From assembly GCA_902728285.1 (NCBI GenBank), contig CACVBU010001149.1, positions 476,244 to 540,243 on the forward strand: a stretch of 64,000 nucleotides of DNA. The letters run 5' to 3'. Made by a program: the position numbers and the translations under genes. The notes under the pieces were generated by a model. It was not told the DNA's origin and made no database searches. It worked only from the letters and a program-made list of their open reading frames with translations. Positions 11,041-21,350 of this stretch are shown here, in pieces (position 1 is the stretch's first letter; each line of letters opens with the position of its first letter). This stretch comes from Clytia hemisphaerica (lineage: Eukaryota > Cnidaria > Hydrozoa > Leptothecata > Clytiidae).

Positions 11041-11670
11041 AGCTTTGTTAACATTTTTTTAGTATCAACGGATCTTATATTTTGTTAGTTTTTTAACTGT
11101 TGTACATGTTAATATTTGTTCCCATTTGAACATTGAGAAATTTTTGAATTTCTCGTTATCTGACACTGATAGATTTTTCTCGATGTTCATGGATTCCAAG
11201 CTCGTTATCAAACACCTCAAAGGTGAGGTTATTTTGTAAAAACACTTTGAAAAAGACCAAAATTCAACATCAGCTCCCGCTGGTGGAAACTCTAAGAAAA
11301 CTTAGAGCTTTATTAACATTTTTTTAGTATCAACGGATCTTGTATTTTGTTAGTTTTTTAACTGTTGTACATGTTAATATTTTATTATAACGAAAGTTCT
11401 TTCCTTTGTAATTTTAAAGTTCTTGAGGACAATTGCCGACTTCCTCGTTCACTGGAGTGTTCCCATTTGAAAATTTTGAATTTCAAGTTATCTGATACTG
11501 ACGGATTGTTTGCATGTTTATTGATTTTAAGCTCATTATCAAACACCTCAAAGGTGAGGTTATTTCAATAAAACGTTTCGAAAAGGACTAACCTGCATCA
11601 TCTGGTACAAACTCTTTAAGAGCTTTATTACCATTTTTAAATTTAGTCTCAACTGATCCTACATTTTGTT
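10852..11670 (+). repeat. Tandem duplication of the RPA-like gene 3' end
   Basis: Unit 1 (10852-11116) covers the last coding codons and 3' end. Unit 2 (11117-11382) is an adjacent near-identical copy. Unit 3 (about 11413-11670) is an older, diverged copy that also includes the preceding valine-leucine-glutamate codons. Only unit 1 is in frame with the gene; a short frame at 11365-11571 is the remnant in unit 3. Confidence 0.85.
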
Positions 11671-12884
11671 AAGATTTCTTTTTAAGTGTTTTAAAGTTTT
11701 CTTTCCTTTGCATCACAAGGTTTAAACCGATTATAAATGTATTTACAGACTTTACAAAGTTAGCATTACTTACATTTTAAGAGTTGTCCCAAACTCCTAA
11801 CAGAACTGATGTCTGTTCTGTAATCCTGTAGGTTTGATTTTTCTCGTGTAATTTTACTAAGTTTTTCCATTTTTGACATTGTGTACATTAACTTATTTTT
11901 AAAGCCTTATTTTAACAAACATTTGCATTTTTAGCAAAAAAATTTTTTTTTTTTTTTTTGACATTTAATGTCAACTTCTTTTGAAATTAATATATTTTAC
12001 TACGTTTTACATATTTAGCAAAAATGTTTCGTTTTTTTGAAACATCATGTAAACTTCTTTTGAAATTTGTTGCATTTTTAAAAAGTAATAATGCATTCAA
12101 TGCTTTTCTCTCAAATTTCCCTCTTTTTTGTCCCTGAAAACCATTTAAAAAAATTGATCACACTATTTTGAGCAAACGTTAGTTTAGGTAATTTTCTAGT
12201 TGTGGAGTTGCTATAAAATTTTGCAAATAGCCGTTCCAGTAAATTTATCTCCAGTTCTGTTAAAATGGGCCCAAAGAAAAAACTACGACCATCCTGAACT
12301 GCAATATTTTTTGCGTCTACTCTCGTGAACTCTTCCGTGGGTGGAAAAACTATTAAAACTTAATAAACAAGAGGTTTGGAATGTCCTGGGTGGAAAATTT
12401 TTGGAGAGTAATTTGCCTTGTTTTGAGCAATTTGAATAAATTTCAAGAAAATAAATGTAGTTTTGGCGAATTTTGTCCAAATCCGCGAAAATAAGTTTCC
12501 TCCTTAAGGTAGTCCAAAAGGTAGTATTTCAGCAGTCCTTAGGTTGGGGAAACGAGACAATGAAAGTGCACCATGAATGTTCGATTGAACTATTTGAATA
12601 TATTTCTAACATGATACAAAGCAAAATAGTAACTCTGAGGCATCCCCAATGTTTGTACCACCACGGATGCCGTGACCTAAAAAAGCAAATATTATAGAGT
12701 AAATGAGTACTTTCAGATTAAGTTAATTAAAAAATTGTATGTATATGAGGAAGATAACAATCTTTAGTGATTTACACCCCCGTAACTAGGCAGATTCTGA
12801 TAATTGTTTGCTACTCCTGTACTATATCCTCGACTTTGAGTGTACGAACACTTTCTGGATGAACCCAATCCAAGTTAGCCAATA
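11671..12884. other. Non-coding stretch with a poly-T and a degenerate duplication
   Basis: A T-rich run occurs at about 11941-11960. Two related pieces of about 70 bp (around 11930-11995 and 12010-12085) share tttagcaaaaa and aacttcttttgaaatt. Short frames at 12283-12697 have no motifs. Confidence 0.45.
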
Positions 12885-13029
12885 GTGAGGTTAAGTAAAT
12901 CGGTAAAATCACGACGATGAACGAAAATTTAACAGGCTAGTGAGTTTCAACCAATCAAATTTCGTATTTCCACTAGCCTATTACATTTTTCGTCCGTCGT
13001 CGTGATTATCCCGGTATACTTAACCTCGC
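12885..13029. mobile_element. Short foldback MITE flanked by TA
   Basis: The left arm gtgaggttaagta and following about 55 bases are repeated in reverse complement on the right (ending tacttaacctcgc), with a short loop. Shared internal motifs include atcacgacga and aggctagtg. Both ends are followed by TA, consistent with a TA target duplication as in Tc1/mariner-type MITEs. Confidence 0.7.
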
Positions 13030-13049
13030 TAATACCAGCCCACCACGCG

Positions 13050-13359
13050 ATTTTTTAATCAATTTGCTGGTCTAATTACATCTAACTTCTCATTGATATG
13101 ACGTCACTTTCTGATTTATACTGCAATGTCTTCAAAATGACGTCAATCTTTCATCACGAAACTATGATGGAAAAAAGGTAGAGCGTTATTACAGACGGAA
13201 CAGTGCAGGGAAAAAAGCCGTATCCGTGTCTGGGACAGGCTAAATCCGAGTGTCTTCTGGGTGTTTTAGCGCCAACACTGTAACGGAGAAAAGCAATTTT
13301 CTCTTCCGTCCTAACCATGTTCCAGCATGTTCTAGCTTTTCCGAAAATCTGAAAATATA
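13050..13359. other. Short intergenic stretch
   Basis: Contains isolated tgacgtca sites near 13086 and 13137. No gene seen. Confidence 0.4.
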
Positions 13360-14046
13360 CTAGACTCGAGTGACTTAGGGCAAGTCTCAAAAACCTAACA
13401 GTTTCCCCTAAGTTTTCGCTACCAATAGCAGCCAGATTCAGAGATCCACTTAGGGCTCTAAAGTACCTCTATACCTTAAGGTTTCAGGGCCCGGTTGTTA
13501 CGTAATTAAATATTAACCTAAAAATTAATTATTAAAGAATTGTCATAAATCGTATAATCGCTATAATATAAAAAATACATGTCAAATCTATCCCAAATTT
13601 GAACCAAAGATGCATCTAACTGAAATGTAACTTTTTAAAAAAAATTTTTCGAAAAATTTGATGACGTCAGCAAAAAAATTGCATTTTTCAATTTTTTGCA
13701 TTTTTTGCTGACGTCATCAAAATCTTCAAAACATTTTTCATTGAAAAGCTCGGCACCATTAAGATGCGTCTTTGGTCCAAATTTGACAAAGATTTGACAT
13801 GTACTTATAGAGTTAGAGCTAATTTACGATTTATGACGTCATAATTTGATGACGTCACAATTCACACTTTGTTTAATAATTAATTTTTAGGTTAATATTT
13901 AATTACGTAACACCGGGTCCTGAAACTTGAAGGTATAGGTCATCTAAAAATCCATAAGTGAATCCCTGAGAATGGGTGCTATTGGTCGCGGATTCGGGAT
14001 TTGTGATTTTTAAAAATCTAGACACGCCCTAACTCACCCGAGGATG
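13360..14046. mobile_element. 687-bp foldback MITE (near-complete palindrome)
   Basis: The two halves are imperfect reverse complements along their whole length. Outer arms are ctcgagtgacttagggcaag on the left and the complement of ctcgggtgagttagggcgtg on the right. Inner arms share acatgtcaaatct with agatttgacatgt. The centre is a pair of gctgacgtca / tgacgtcagc sites around 13660-13725. Flanks are consistent with a TA duplication. There is no coding capacity. Terminal sequence and length match the element at 54485-55172. Confidence 0.85.
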
Positions 14047-14162
14047 TATAGACAAGCAATTCTGACTTTATAACAAGCAATTCGCTATTTGCTCTGCTTT
14101 CTCTTTCATCTAAACCGTCTAATCTTATTGGCTGACCTTCCAGCGCAGCTGGTTTATTAGTA

Positions 14163-15647
14163 TAGTACTTTGGCCCGTAATTTAGTTAAAATTTAGCAAT
14201 GATTATTAATAGTTATTGATGTACGTACCATAAAAATGATCTTTATTTCTTTTTTATTTCAGTTAAAAGTATAGAAATGTAAAAACAAGAGTGAAATTTA
14301 ATGGCTGATCAATTTTCCCTTCCTTTTCCGGAGCTATCCGATGATTTTTTCTACAATAGAGGAAGACTTGCTACAACAAACAAGAAAAGGGATGATGTGC
14401 GCCTCACGAGAGAAACAGTCACAGAAAACAATTGTCAGATTGCACAATTTCCAAATGATGAACATTTAGATAAATCTTCTTCCTTTGAAAACGCCCTTAC
14501 CCACTTAAAAGACAAACTCAGATCTGTAACACAGGACACTAAAAAAGCCTCCATTAAAGGGTGTATTACAGTCTTGGAACATATGCAGGAAACAGTCCTG
14601 TTTTAGCTTTTGGAGAGTTAACAAAAGTCTATCAGGATACTGTTGGAAATTGTTTAAAAAAAGAGGTGAGCCAAACGAGAATGGCCCCAATCGAGCTCCA
14701 AGAACGTTTTAACGATAACCAAATCTGTTTGACATTGTTCTATATGTATGGAAAAGCTTTCGCAGTCTTTCCAAAATCAAAATCTGTCAGTGGTATTATC
14801 CAACAAGTCGAGCAAATGCTATCAGCTATCAGCTAAAGTTTACTCAGTACTAAAGTTTTTTGTTAGTAATTTTTGTTAGAAATTTAACTCTTTCCAGGGC
14901 TTGAAATAACGGTCAGACACCGGACATTGTCCAACCCAAATTGCTCCTTGTCCGACCTAAAAATCATATTTAAACTACAACAGTAAAAATCAAGGAAGCT
15001 AAAGATTTGTGCAGCATTAAAACTATCTTTGTAATTACATTATTAAAAAACATTATCTTTGCAAATTGTTAATCTTCATTTACTTTTAAGTACTTTTTTT
15101 CTTTTTTTTGCAAATTCAGCTTTATTCTGCATTAAAGCAATCCAGCCTTACAAATTCTTTTTTTTGCTGGCAAAATAATGCAGTTGAATAAAAGTAATTT
15201 AGCAACAAAAACTGTAATTTGTGTTGGTATTTACTACAAAATTCATGTCACTCATATCAAATCCCTGAAAGTAAGAATTTTTTTAAAAGCTGTACTAATT
15301 AGAATAATTTTAAACAAGAATACTCGTTTTGTTTTAGAAACAATCTGTTGAGATTATCAAAGCCTTTGATTTTATCAATCTTTTAATTGAATAAACTTTC
15401 GCGGGCATTAGGTTTGTTTGTCCTATAATGGGATAGGGTTAAGACGATATGCTAAATAAAAGGGAGGGGAAGATTTTCAAAAAGAATTAGGATTTTAACA
15501 ATCAAACCGAGTTGCAAGTAAACTTTATATTTATACAATTGTTGACCAGTTAACTTGAAATTCAAAAAGCAGTCACACTATAGGATTAGGGAATGATTTT
15601 GACGAAAGAGCAGGAAAAAGTTAACTTTTCTTGGCGATAGTAATATT
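14163..15647 (+). repeat. Duplicated block Q, copy 1
   Basis: Matches 16472-17944 with very few substitutions and a 12-base length difference near 14875. It contains a splice acceptor (tttatttcag before 14263), the two overlapping open frames described separately, and about 800 bases of AT-rich 3' sequence. It is separated from block P copy 2 by 68 bases of unique sequence. Confidence 0.85.
14301..14836 (+). pseudogene. Frameshifted gene Y, copy 1
   Basis: The first frame (14301-14606, ATG start, 101 aa) begins MADQFSLPFPELSDDFFYNR. The second (14558-14836, no ATG, about 90 aa) covers LAFGELTKVYQDTVGNCLKK to a natural-looking end. They overlap in different frames, and each is well formed on its own side of about 14560-14600. 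The simplest reading is one protein of about 180 aa with a frameshift, present in both Q copies and so older than the duplication. A short unrecognised intron or programmed frameshifting is possible. No known domain. Confidence 0.5.
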
Positions 15648-15715
15648 TTGTGGGGTAAAGGTAGAGGAATTCAACAAGAGGGTTAGAATAGGAGGCCTAC
15701 TGCACAAAATGTTTC

Positions 15716-16467
15716 AAAGTTGTCTTTGGATATATTTCGTTCAAATTGTTCTCAAAAATAGTTAGCAGATAAGATTCTTGGAAATTCTTTTCAAAAATTA
15801 CACCCATCCACGAGATTTTACCCCGTTAAAGTGACGTTTCATTTTGGAAATTTTTTCTTTTCTTAGATCGTGAAGAAACCTTAACTGAAGCAGCAATGTT
15901 TTGGAATAAAAGAAAGTCCTTAAACTTAGTTGATGACATTATGAAGAAGTATCGTAGGGTAACAAATCTTGTTTTAAGAATGTACAGCTAATGCAAAATA
16001 AAATGAATTTGAGTTACCTCTTCTTACCACGATCTATACCAATCAAATAATCGCTTTAATGATGAGAAATGTTTATATATCTTTAGGTCGAGAAAGATGT
16101 GCTAAAGTATGAAGAGCTGAAGACAAATCAGCTGAGAGAAATGGATTTAACAGATATTGACGTTGATTACGATTCTATTCATAACACAATGAAGGACCTA
16201 GCTACTGGAGGTAAGACATCAATGTAATATTAAAGAAATACTAGGTGGTTCTCAATTTAAATGGTTCAAGAAGAATCCTTTCGCTGTTCAACGCATATAG
16301 ACCCCCCCCCTGAAAAAAGATGATAAAGGGACCACACTAGATTATTAGGATGAAAATGTTGAAGCAAAGAATGAAAATGTTGAACTATTGCCCCTTGGAA
16401 GATCAAAATTTGGTCAAATTAGTCCCAATAAGGTACATTTTTTTTCAAATCTTTATGGCCTATTTTT
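15716..16467 (+). repeat. Duplicated exon block P, copy 2
   Basis: Copy of 5463-6213. Exons are 15867-15958 and 16087-16210, with the same acceptor and donor signals. The second ends in phase 1 and can splice to the acceptor at 16570-16571 in block Q copy 2. This would add VKSIEM and a stop at 16589-16591, so P plus Q reconstitutes the last three exons of an unidentified gene. The upstream exons of that gene are not visible in the window. Confidence 0.65.
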
Positions 16468-16471
16468 AGTT

Positions 16472-17944
16472 TAGTACTTTGGCCCGTAATTTAGTTAAAA
16501 TTTAGCAATGATTATTAATAGTTATTGATGTACGTACCATAAAAATGATCTTTATTTCTTTTTTATTTCAGTTAAAAGTATAGAAATGTAAAAGCAAGAG
16601 TGAAATTTAATGGCTGATCAATTTTCCCTTCCTTTTCCGGAGCTATCCGATGATTTTTTCTACAATAGAGGAAGACTTGCTACAACAAACAAGAAAAGGG
16701 ATGATGTGCGCCTCACGAGAGAAACAGTCACAGAAAACAATTGTCAGATTGCACAATTTCCAAATGATGAACATTTAGATAAATCTTCTTCCTTTGAAAA
16801 CGCCCTTACCCACTTAAAAGACAAACTCAGATCTGTAACACAGGACACTAAAAAAGCCTCCATTAAAGGGTGTATTACAGTCTTGGAACATATGCAAGAA
16901 ACAGTCCTGTTTTAGCTTTTGGAGAGTTAACAAAAGTCTATCAGGATACTGTTGGAAATTGTTTAAAAAAAGAGGTGAGCCAAACGAGAATGGCCCCAAT
17001 CGAGCTCCAAGAACGTTTTAACGATAACCAAATCTGTTTGACATTGTTCTATATGTATGGAAAAGCTTTCGCAGTCTTTCCAAAATCAAAATCTGTCAGT
17101 GGTATTATCCAACAAGTCGAGCAAATGCTATCAGCTATCAGCTAAAGTTTACTCAGTACTAAAGTTTTTTGTTAGTAATTTTTCTCTTTCCAGGGCTTGA
17201 AATAACGGTCAGACACCGGACATTGTCCAACCCAAATTGCTCCTTGTCCGACCTAAAAATCATATTTAAACTACAACAGTAAAAATCAAGGAAGCTAAAG
17301 ATTTGTGCAGCATTAAAACTATCTTTGTAATTACATTATTAAAAACACATTATCTTTGCAAATTGTTAATCTTCATTTACTTTTAAGTACTTTTTTTCTT
17401 TTTTTTGCAAATTCAGCTTTATTCTGCATTAAAGCAATCCAGCCTTTCAAATTCTTTTTTTTGCTGGCAAAATAATGCAGTTGGATAAAAGTAATTTAGC
17501 AACAAAAACTGTAATTTGTGTTGGTATTTACTACAAAATTCATGTCACTTATATCAAATCCCTGAAAGTAAGAATTTTTTTAAAAGCTGTACTAATTAGA
17601 ATAATTTTAAACAAGAATACTCGTTTTGTTTTAGAAACAATCTGTTGAGATTATCAAAGCCTTTGATTTTATCAATCTTTTAATTGAATAAACTTTCGCG
17701 GGCATTAGGTTTGTTTGTCCTATAATGGGATAGGGTTAAGACGATATGCTAAATAAAAGGGAGGGGAAGATTTTCAAAAAGAATTAGGATTTTAACAATC
17801 AAACCGAGTTGCAAGTAAACTTTATATTTATACAATTGTTGACCAGTTAACTTGAAATTCAAAAAGCAGTCACACTATAGGATTAGGGAATGATTTTGCC
17901 GAAAGAGCAGGAAAAAGTTAACTTTTCTTGGCGATAGTAATATT
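16472..17944 (+). repeat. Duplicated block Q, copy 2
   Basis: Copy of 14163-15647. It is joined on the left directly to block P and on the right, at about 17944, to the open frame of the PHD-finger protein. This suggests the original gene order P, Q, PHD gene. Confidence 0.85.
16610..17145 (+). pseudogene. Frameshifted gene Y, copy 2
   Basis: Same two overlapping frames as copy 1 (16610-16915 and 16867-17145), with a Gly-to-Arg difference near the overlap. The break is in the same place, so it predates the block duplication or has a functional basis such as frameshifting. No known domain. Confidence 0.5.
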
Positions 17945-17963
17945 ACGCTTCTCCAATAAGAAA

Positions 17964-19997
17964 ATGAGAGAGATCCGTATTATTCTTAAAAATACCAATA
18001 TTGGTAATTTCATACCTAGTGAAAAAAGAATACGTGCAGAGCAAAACAAGAGATTAGCCCACTTAGGAGAGGATCAAGTTGAATTTGGCACCACTAGTTT
18101 TAAATTTGGGAAATGCGATGAAAATATTTTCAAGAATAAACCATATGTCAAAGTTAAAAAGCTAATCCCATTTATTGAATCAGAATATCTTCTTATAAAA
18201 CACTTTCGTGTAGATAAAGAATTCAATGATAAAATTTGGATTAATTTTTCAGGGGATAAAGGTGGTGGTTCTACCAAATTTCATTTTGAGATTATCAATG
18301 ATCAGGCATCGGGCTCTCGCGATACAGTACATACATACTGTCTCTTTGAAGCACAAGACAATCCAGAAAATATTTCAAAAATGTTCACTTACAGAGAAGA
18401 GATACGTAAACTGCAAAATTCTGAGTTTACTTTGTATGGTAAAAGAGTGGAAGTTTTTCTTGGTGGTGATTATGATTTTCTTAACAAATCACTTGGCCAT
18501 CAAGGCCAGAGCTCCACTTTCCCATCTCTAACTGACTTGGTAACACTAGACCACTTGCGAAGCCATGGGGGTACCCCACACAGTAATGATAGTTGCAATA
18601 TCGAGAAGAGAGATGAAAATGACTACGTGCTTAACTTTTCTGAAAACTTACAAGATGACCGAAATTCTGAAAACAGACGTAAAAACGGTCATGATCATAA
18701 TTCTGTTGTTGGGTCAATGATATTTCCACTAGAAGATTTAAGAAATTTAGTACCTGCAATATTGCACATTCATTTAGGTATTGTTCTCGAGCTATATGAA
18801 TCACTAGAGCAAAAGTGTGTCGACATAGACAATAAAGACAGAGCACATATAAAGTGCAAAAAAAAAGAAAAAGCTAAAATTAAACTTGAGATAAAAAAAT
18901 TGACTAAAAATTTAATAACAATTCAAAAGAACATGATAAAAGTATCCTCTTGTGTAATTGATTTAAAAAATTTATCTGACAGATTTGAATTGGTAAAATG
19001 TGATACAACAAAGGAAAAATTGGATGAGCATGTCATTAAGTCTACCAAAAATAATAAAATTAAACCAGCTGATGACTGTCATTCTCCAAAATGTATTACT
19101 TCTCAATATGATATCAATCGTAATATGATTCAGTGTGATACTTGCAATCAGTGGGCACACATCATTTGTGAGTGCCTTTGTGAAAAGGGACTCGATGATA
19201 AAAAAGGTTATCAATGCCTCAACTGTGAAAAAATAGATTCATTTGACAAGCTAAACACTTTCATTGAAAATAAAAGAGTATTTTTTCACAACAAGCTCTC
19301 CGCTCATTCTTCAAAAGAACAAGAGGTTTTAAGTGAATTGAATTCCAAAAAGTATCAAGAAACAAAACTCATGGGACCTTTGGAGAAAAAACTTTTGAGT
19401 GCCTTGGACGAATTGCATGTTAAAAGAGAAGCCTATCATGGTAATGTCTTTGTAGGCAATCATTGTAAAATAATTCTCGCAGATTATGAGGTGTTGTGTA
19501 ATGTACTTGATGGTTATCCAGTAGAAAAGGTCAAATTCAAAGAAATATTCAAGCTCTTTTCGGAACCAAGGAATCTTTTGTTTGCAAAACGATTTTTATC
19601 AGACAAAGAGATTGAAAATATTATTTTTATGTGTGAAGAATTTTGTAAAAAATATCCAGTTTTATTTCCAGATAAAAATATAAAGCCAAAAATGCATTTT
19701 TACTCATTTGATGTGCCCAATTTTATTAAAACACATAAAACTTTAGGTCTTCTCTCTGAAGAAGAAGGAGAGTCCCTCCATGCTGCTTTCAACATGGAGA
19801 ATCGGCAACTTTACAGTGTTAGAAATGGAGGGCATAGAATGTTTTTAGGGCTCAAAAGACATACACTGAGAAGCAAATGTGATAAAGATTTACTTAGCCC
19901 ACCTAAACGCTTGTGTAAATGTTCAGACCACGGGCGTTCAGCTCAAAAAAGAACATTTTTGGTAAATGGTAGTTGTGAAAACTGCAGCATGGATTGA
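17964..19997 (+). CDS. PHD-finger protein, probable transposase-like
   Basis: A frame of 677 aa from the first ATG. The frame is open 12 codons further upstream into block Q, so an upstream exon may supply a different start. Residues about 372-422 form a C-x4-C...C-x2-C...H-x2-C...C-x2-C array typical of a PHD/RING-like zinc finger. A Lys-rich coiled coil precedes it (about 275-330). Other features match a family of large uncharacterised invertebrate proteins as I recall it: SGDKGGGSTKFHF (D98), FLGGDYDFLNKSLGHQG (D169), a histidine-containing LHIHLGIV block, and GLLSEEEGESLHAAFN (E603). These acidic residues follow strand-like segments as in RNase H-fold DDE transposases; that assignment is inference. 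The C-terminus is Cys-rich. No internal stops in 2 kb, so constraint was recent. Confidence 0.65.
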   Translation: MREIRIILKNTNIGNFIPSEKRIRAEQNKRLAHLGEDQVEFGTTSFKFGKCDENIFKNKPYVKVKKLIPFIESEYLLIKHFRVDKEFNDKIWINFSGDKGGGSTKFHFEIINDQASGSRDTVHTYCLFEAQDNPENISKMFTYREEIRKLQNSEFTLYGKRVEVFLGGDYDFLNKSLGHQGQSSTFPSLTDLVTLDHLRSHGGTPHSNDSCNIEKRDENDYVLNFSENLQDDRNSENRRKNGHDHNSVVGSMIFPLEDLRNLVPAILHIHLGIVLELYESLEQKCVDIDNKDRAHIKCKKKEKAKIKLEIKKLTKNLITIQKNMIKVSSCVIDLKNLSDRFELVKCDTTKEKLDEHVIKSTKNNKIKPADDCHSPKCITSQYDINRNMIQCDTCNQWAHIICECLCEKGLDDKKGYQCLNCEKIDSFDKLNTFIENKRVFFHNKLSAHSSKEQEVLSELNSKKYQETKLMGPLEKKLLSALDELHVKREAYHGNVFVGNHCKIILADYEVLCNVLDGYPVEKVKFKEIFKLFSEPRNLLFAKRFLSDKEIENIIFMCEEFCKKYPVLFPDKNIKPKMHFYSFDVPNFIKTHKTLGLLSEEEGESLHAAFNMENRQLYSVRNGGHRMFLGLKRHTLRSKCDKDLLSPPKRLCKCSDHGRSAQKRTFLVNGSCENCSMD

Positions 19998-19999
19998 AT

Positions 20000-20187
20000 G
20001 CCAAACACCTGAATATTTAAAGGCACAATTATTCTCTGAATCAGTCAAATTTGATATTATCTCATGGACCGCCAAAATTATTGGTTGTGGCGGACTTGTC
20101 AGGTGCGAGGAGGGGCACCTTTCATCATTTTCCTAAAACTAAATTACTAGTTAATATAAGTAGAATAATACAAAGTCAGTTGAATTC
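20000..20187 (+). other. 3' flank of the PHD gene
   Basis: Non-coding sequence following the stop at 19997. No clear polyadenylation signal could be fixed. Confidence 0.3.
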
Positions 20188-20600
20188 GAGATTATCTTTA
20201 GAATTCCTGATTATTCATAGCTCTGGTAATACAGATCAAGCAGTTGCAATTCGAGTTGATACTTTAGAATTCCTGCAAGTTATCTCTCTTCTCAATATTT
20301 ATAGCTTTATCAGACTTGTCAGGTTCAAGAAGATGTTTTAAGTTTTACCTTAGTGATTAATTTTTCCAGTTGTATTTGAGATTATCTTTAAAATTTTTGA
20401 TTTTCATAGCTTGAGATTATCTTTAAAATTTCTGATTTTCATAGCTCTGGTAATACAGATTTAGCAGTTGCAATTCGAGTTGATACTGTACAATTCCTGC
20501 CAGTTATATCTCTTCTAAATATTTTTTGGTTTATCAGACTTGTCAGGTTCAAGAAGATGTTTTGAGTTTTACCTTAGTGATTAGTTTTGCAAGCATTTTT
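20188..20600 (+). repeat. Tandem duplication downstream of the PHD gene
   Basis: A unit starting gagattatcttta at 20188 repeats at 20413 (period 225), with a 35-base partial copy at 20378-20412 between them. Shared segments include agctctggtaatacagat and cagacttgtcaggttcaaga. Non-coding. Confidence 0.8.
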
Positions 20601-20930
20601 TTCTTCAAAATAATTTAATTTTTGTGGGACCTATTTTCACGAGCACTGAAAATGAAAATTTCATTCAGCTTCCTAGGGGTTTTGGCAAAATTCATGATTT
20701 TGATGTTTTTCTTTTTATAAGCAAAACCTTTATAGGCATACTGAGACCTGCATTTGGTGAAAAAATGAGCATAATTTGAGCTTCATTTCAAAATATAGTT
20801 AAGCATAAGTGAACCTGTTTTACAAAAAAATATATAAAAAAATAAGATGAATAAATACAAAAAATATATGTAAATTTTTTCGCAAGGATTAGATTTTGCA
20901 AATCTTCAGGTTTTCTAAACTTACACTATG
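20601..20930. other. AT-rich non-coding stretch
   Basis: No gene or repeat recognised. Confidence 0.4.
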
Positions 20931-21105
20931 GGGCTGCCCATATAGTACGTACGCAAAGATTTTCCAAAAATTTGATACTCCCTCCCCCTTGTACGCAGAG
21001 AACAATAGAAGTGATGTCATTTAAACAATAGATGTACGCTTTTGCTAACCCCCCACTCCCCCCTTCACTGCGTACGTACTATTATGGATGGCCCCTATCA
21101 TTAAA
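20931..21105. mobile_element. Short MITE with ggggc...agtacgtacgca ends
   Basis: The left end ggggctgcccatatagtacg and the complement of the right end ggggccatccataatagtac form a terminal inverted repeat of about 26 bp with few mismatches. The trinucleotide tat flanks both sides and may be the target duplication. The interior is about 120 bp, non-coding and itself partly palindromic. Superfamily not assigned. Confidence 0.75.
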
Positions 21106-21249
21106 TTTCGAATTTTCTAAAAAAACTCGTGAAACTCAGGAAATATAATACTCACATAAATTACTCCACTTAGATTATTTTCGAGAGAGTGAAAAAACAG
21201 GAAATGTAGATAAGAATATTTGGCAAGAAATTCAGTGTTGTTTTTTTAG

Positions 21250-21350
21250 ATAATAAAACAGTAATGAGTATTTGGTCAGATATAGAGGCTTGGATGGATA
21301 TGGTTGTCCCTCCACCGCCACCGTCTGATGCCAGCACTATTGATTACCAG
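21250..21350 (+). CDS. Possible internal exon of an unidentified gene
   Basis: A 101-base frame lies between a t-rich tttttttag acceptor and a cag-gtttgc donor. It codes SIWSDIEAWMDMVVPPPPPS and on, and is richer in GC than its flanks. The entry phase is 2. No matching neighbour exon was identified, so it could be a captured exon or chance. Confidence 0.35.

Noticed and set aside
11365-11571. Separate small gene downstream of the RPA-like gene
   Set aside because: It is the decayed third copy of the RPA-like 3' end.
17928-17963. Start of the PHD protein at 17928
   Set aside because: The codon there is ttg and lies inside duplicated block Q; the first ATG is at 17964.
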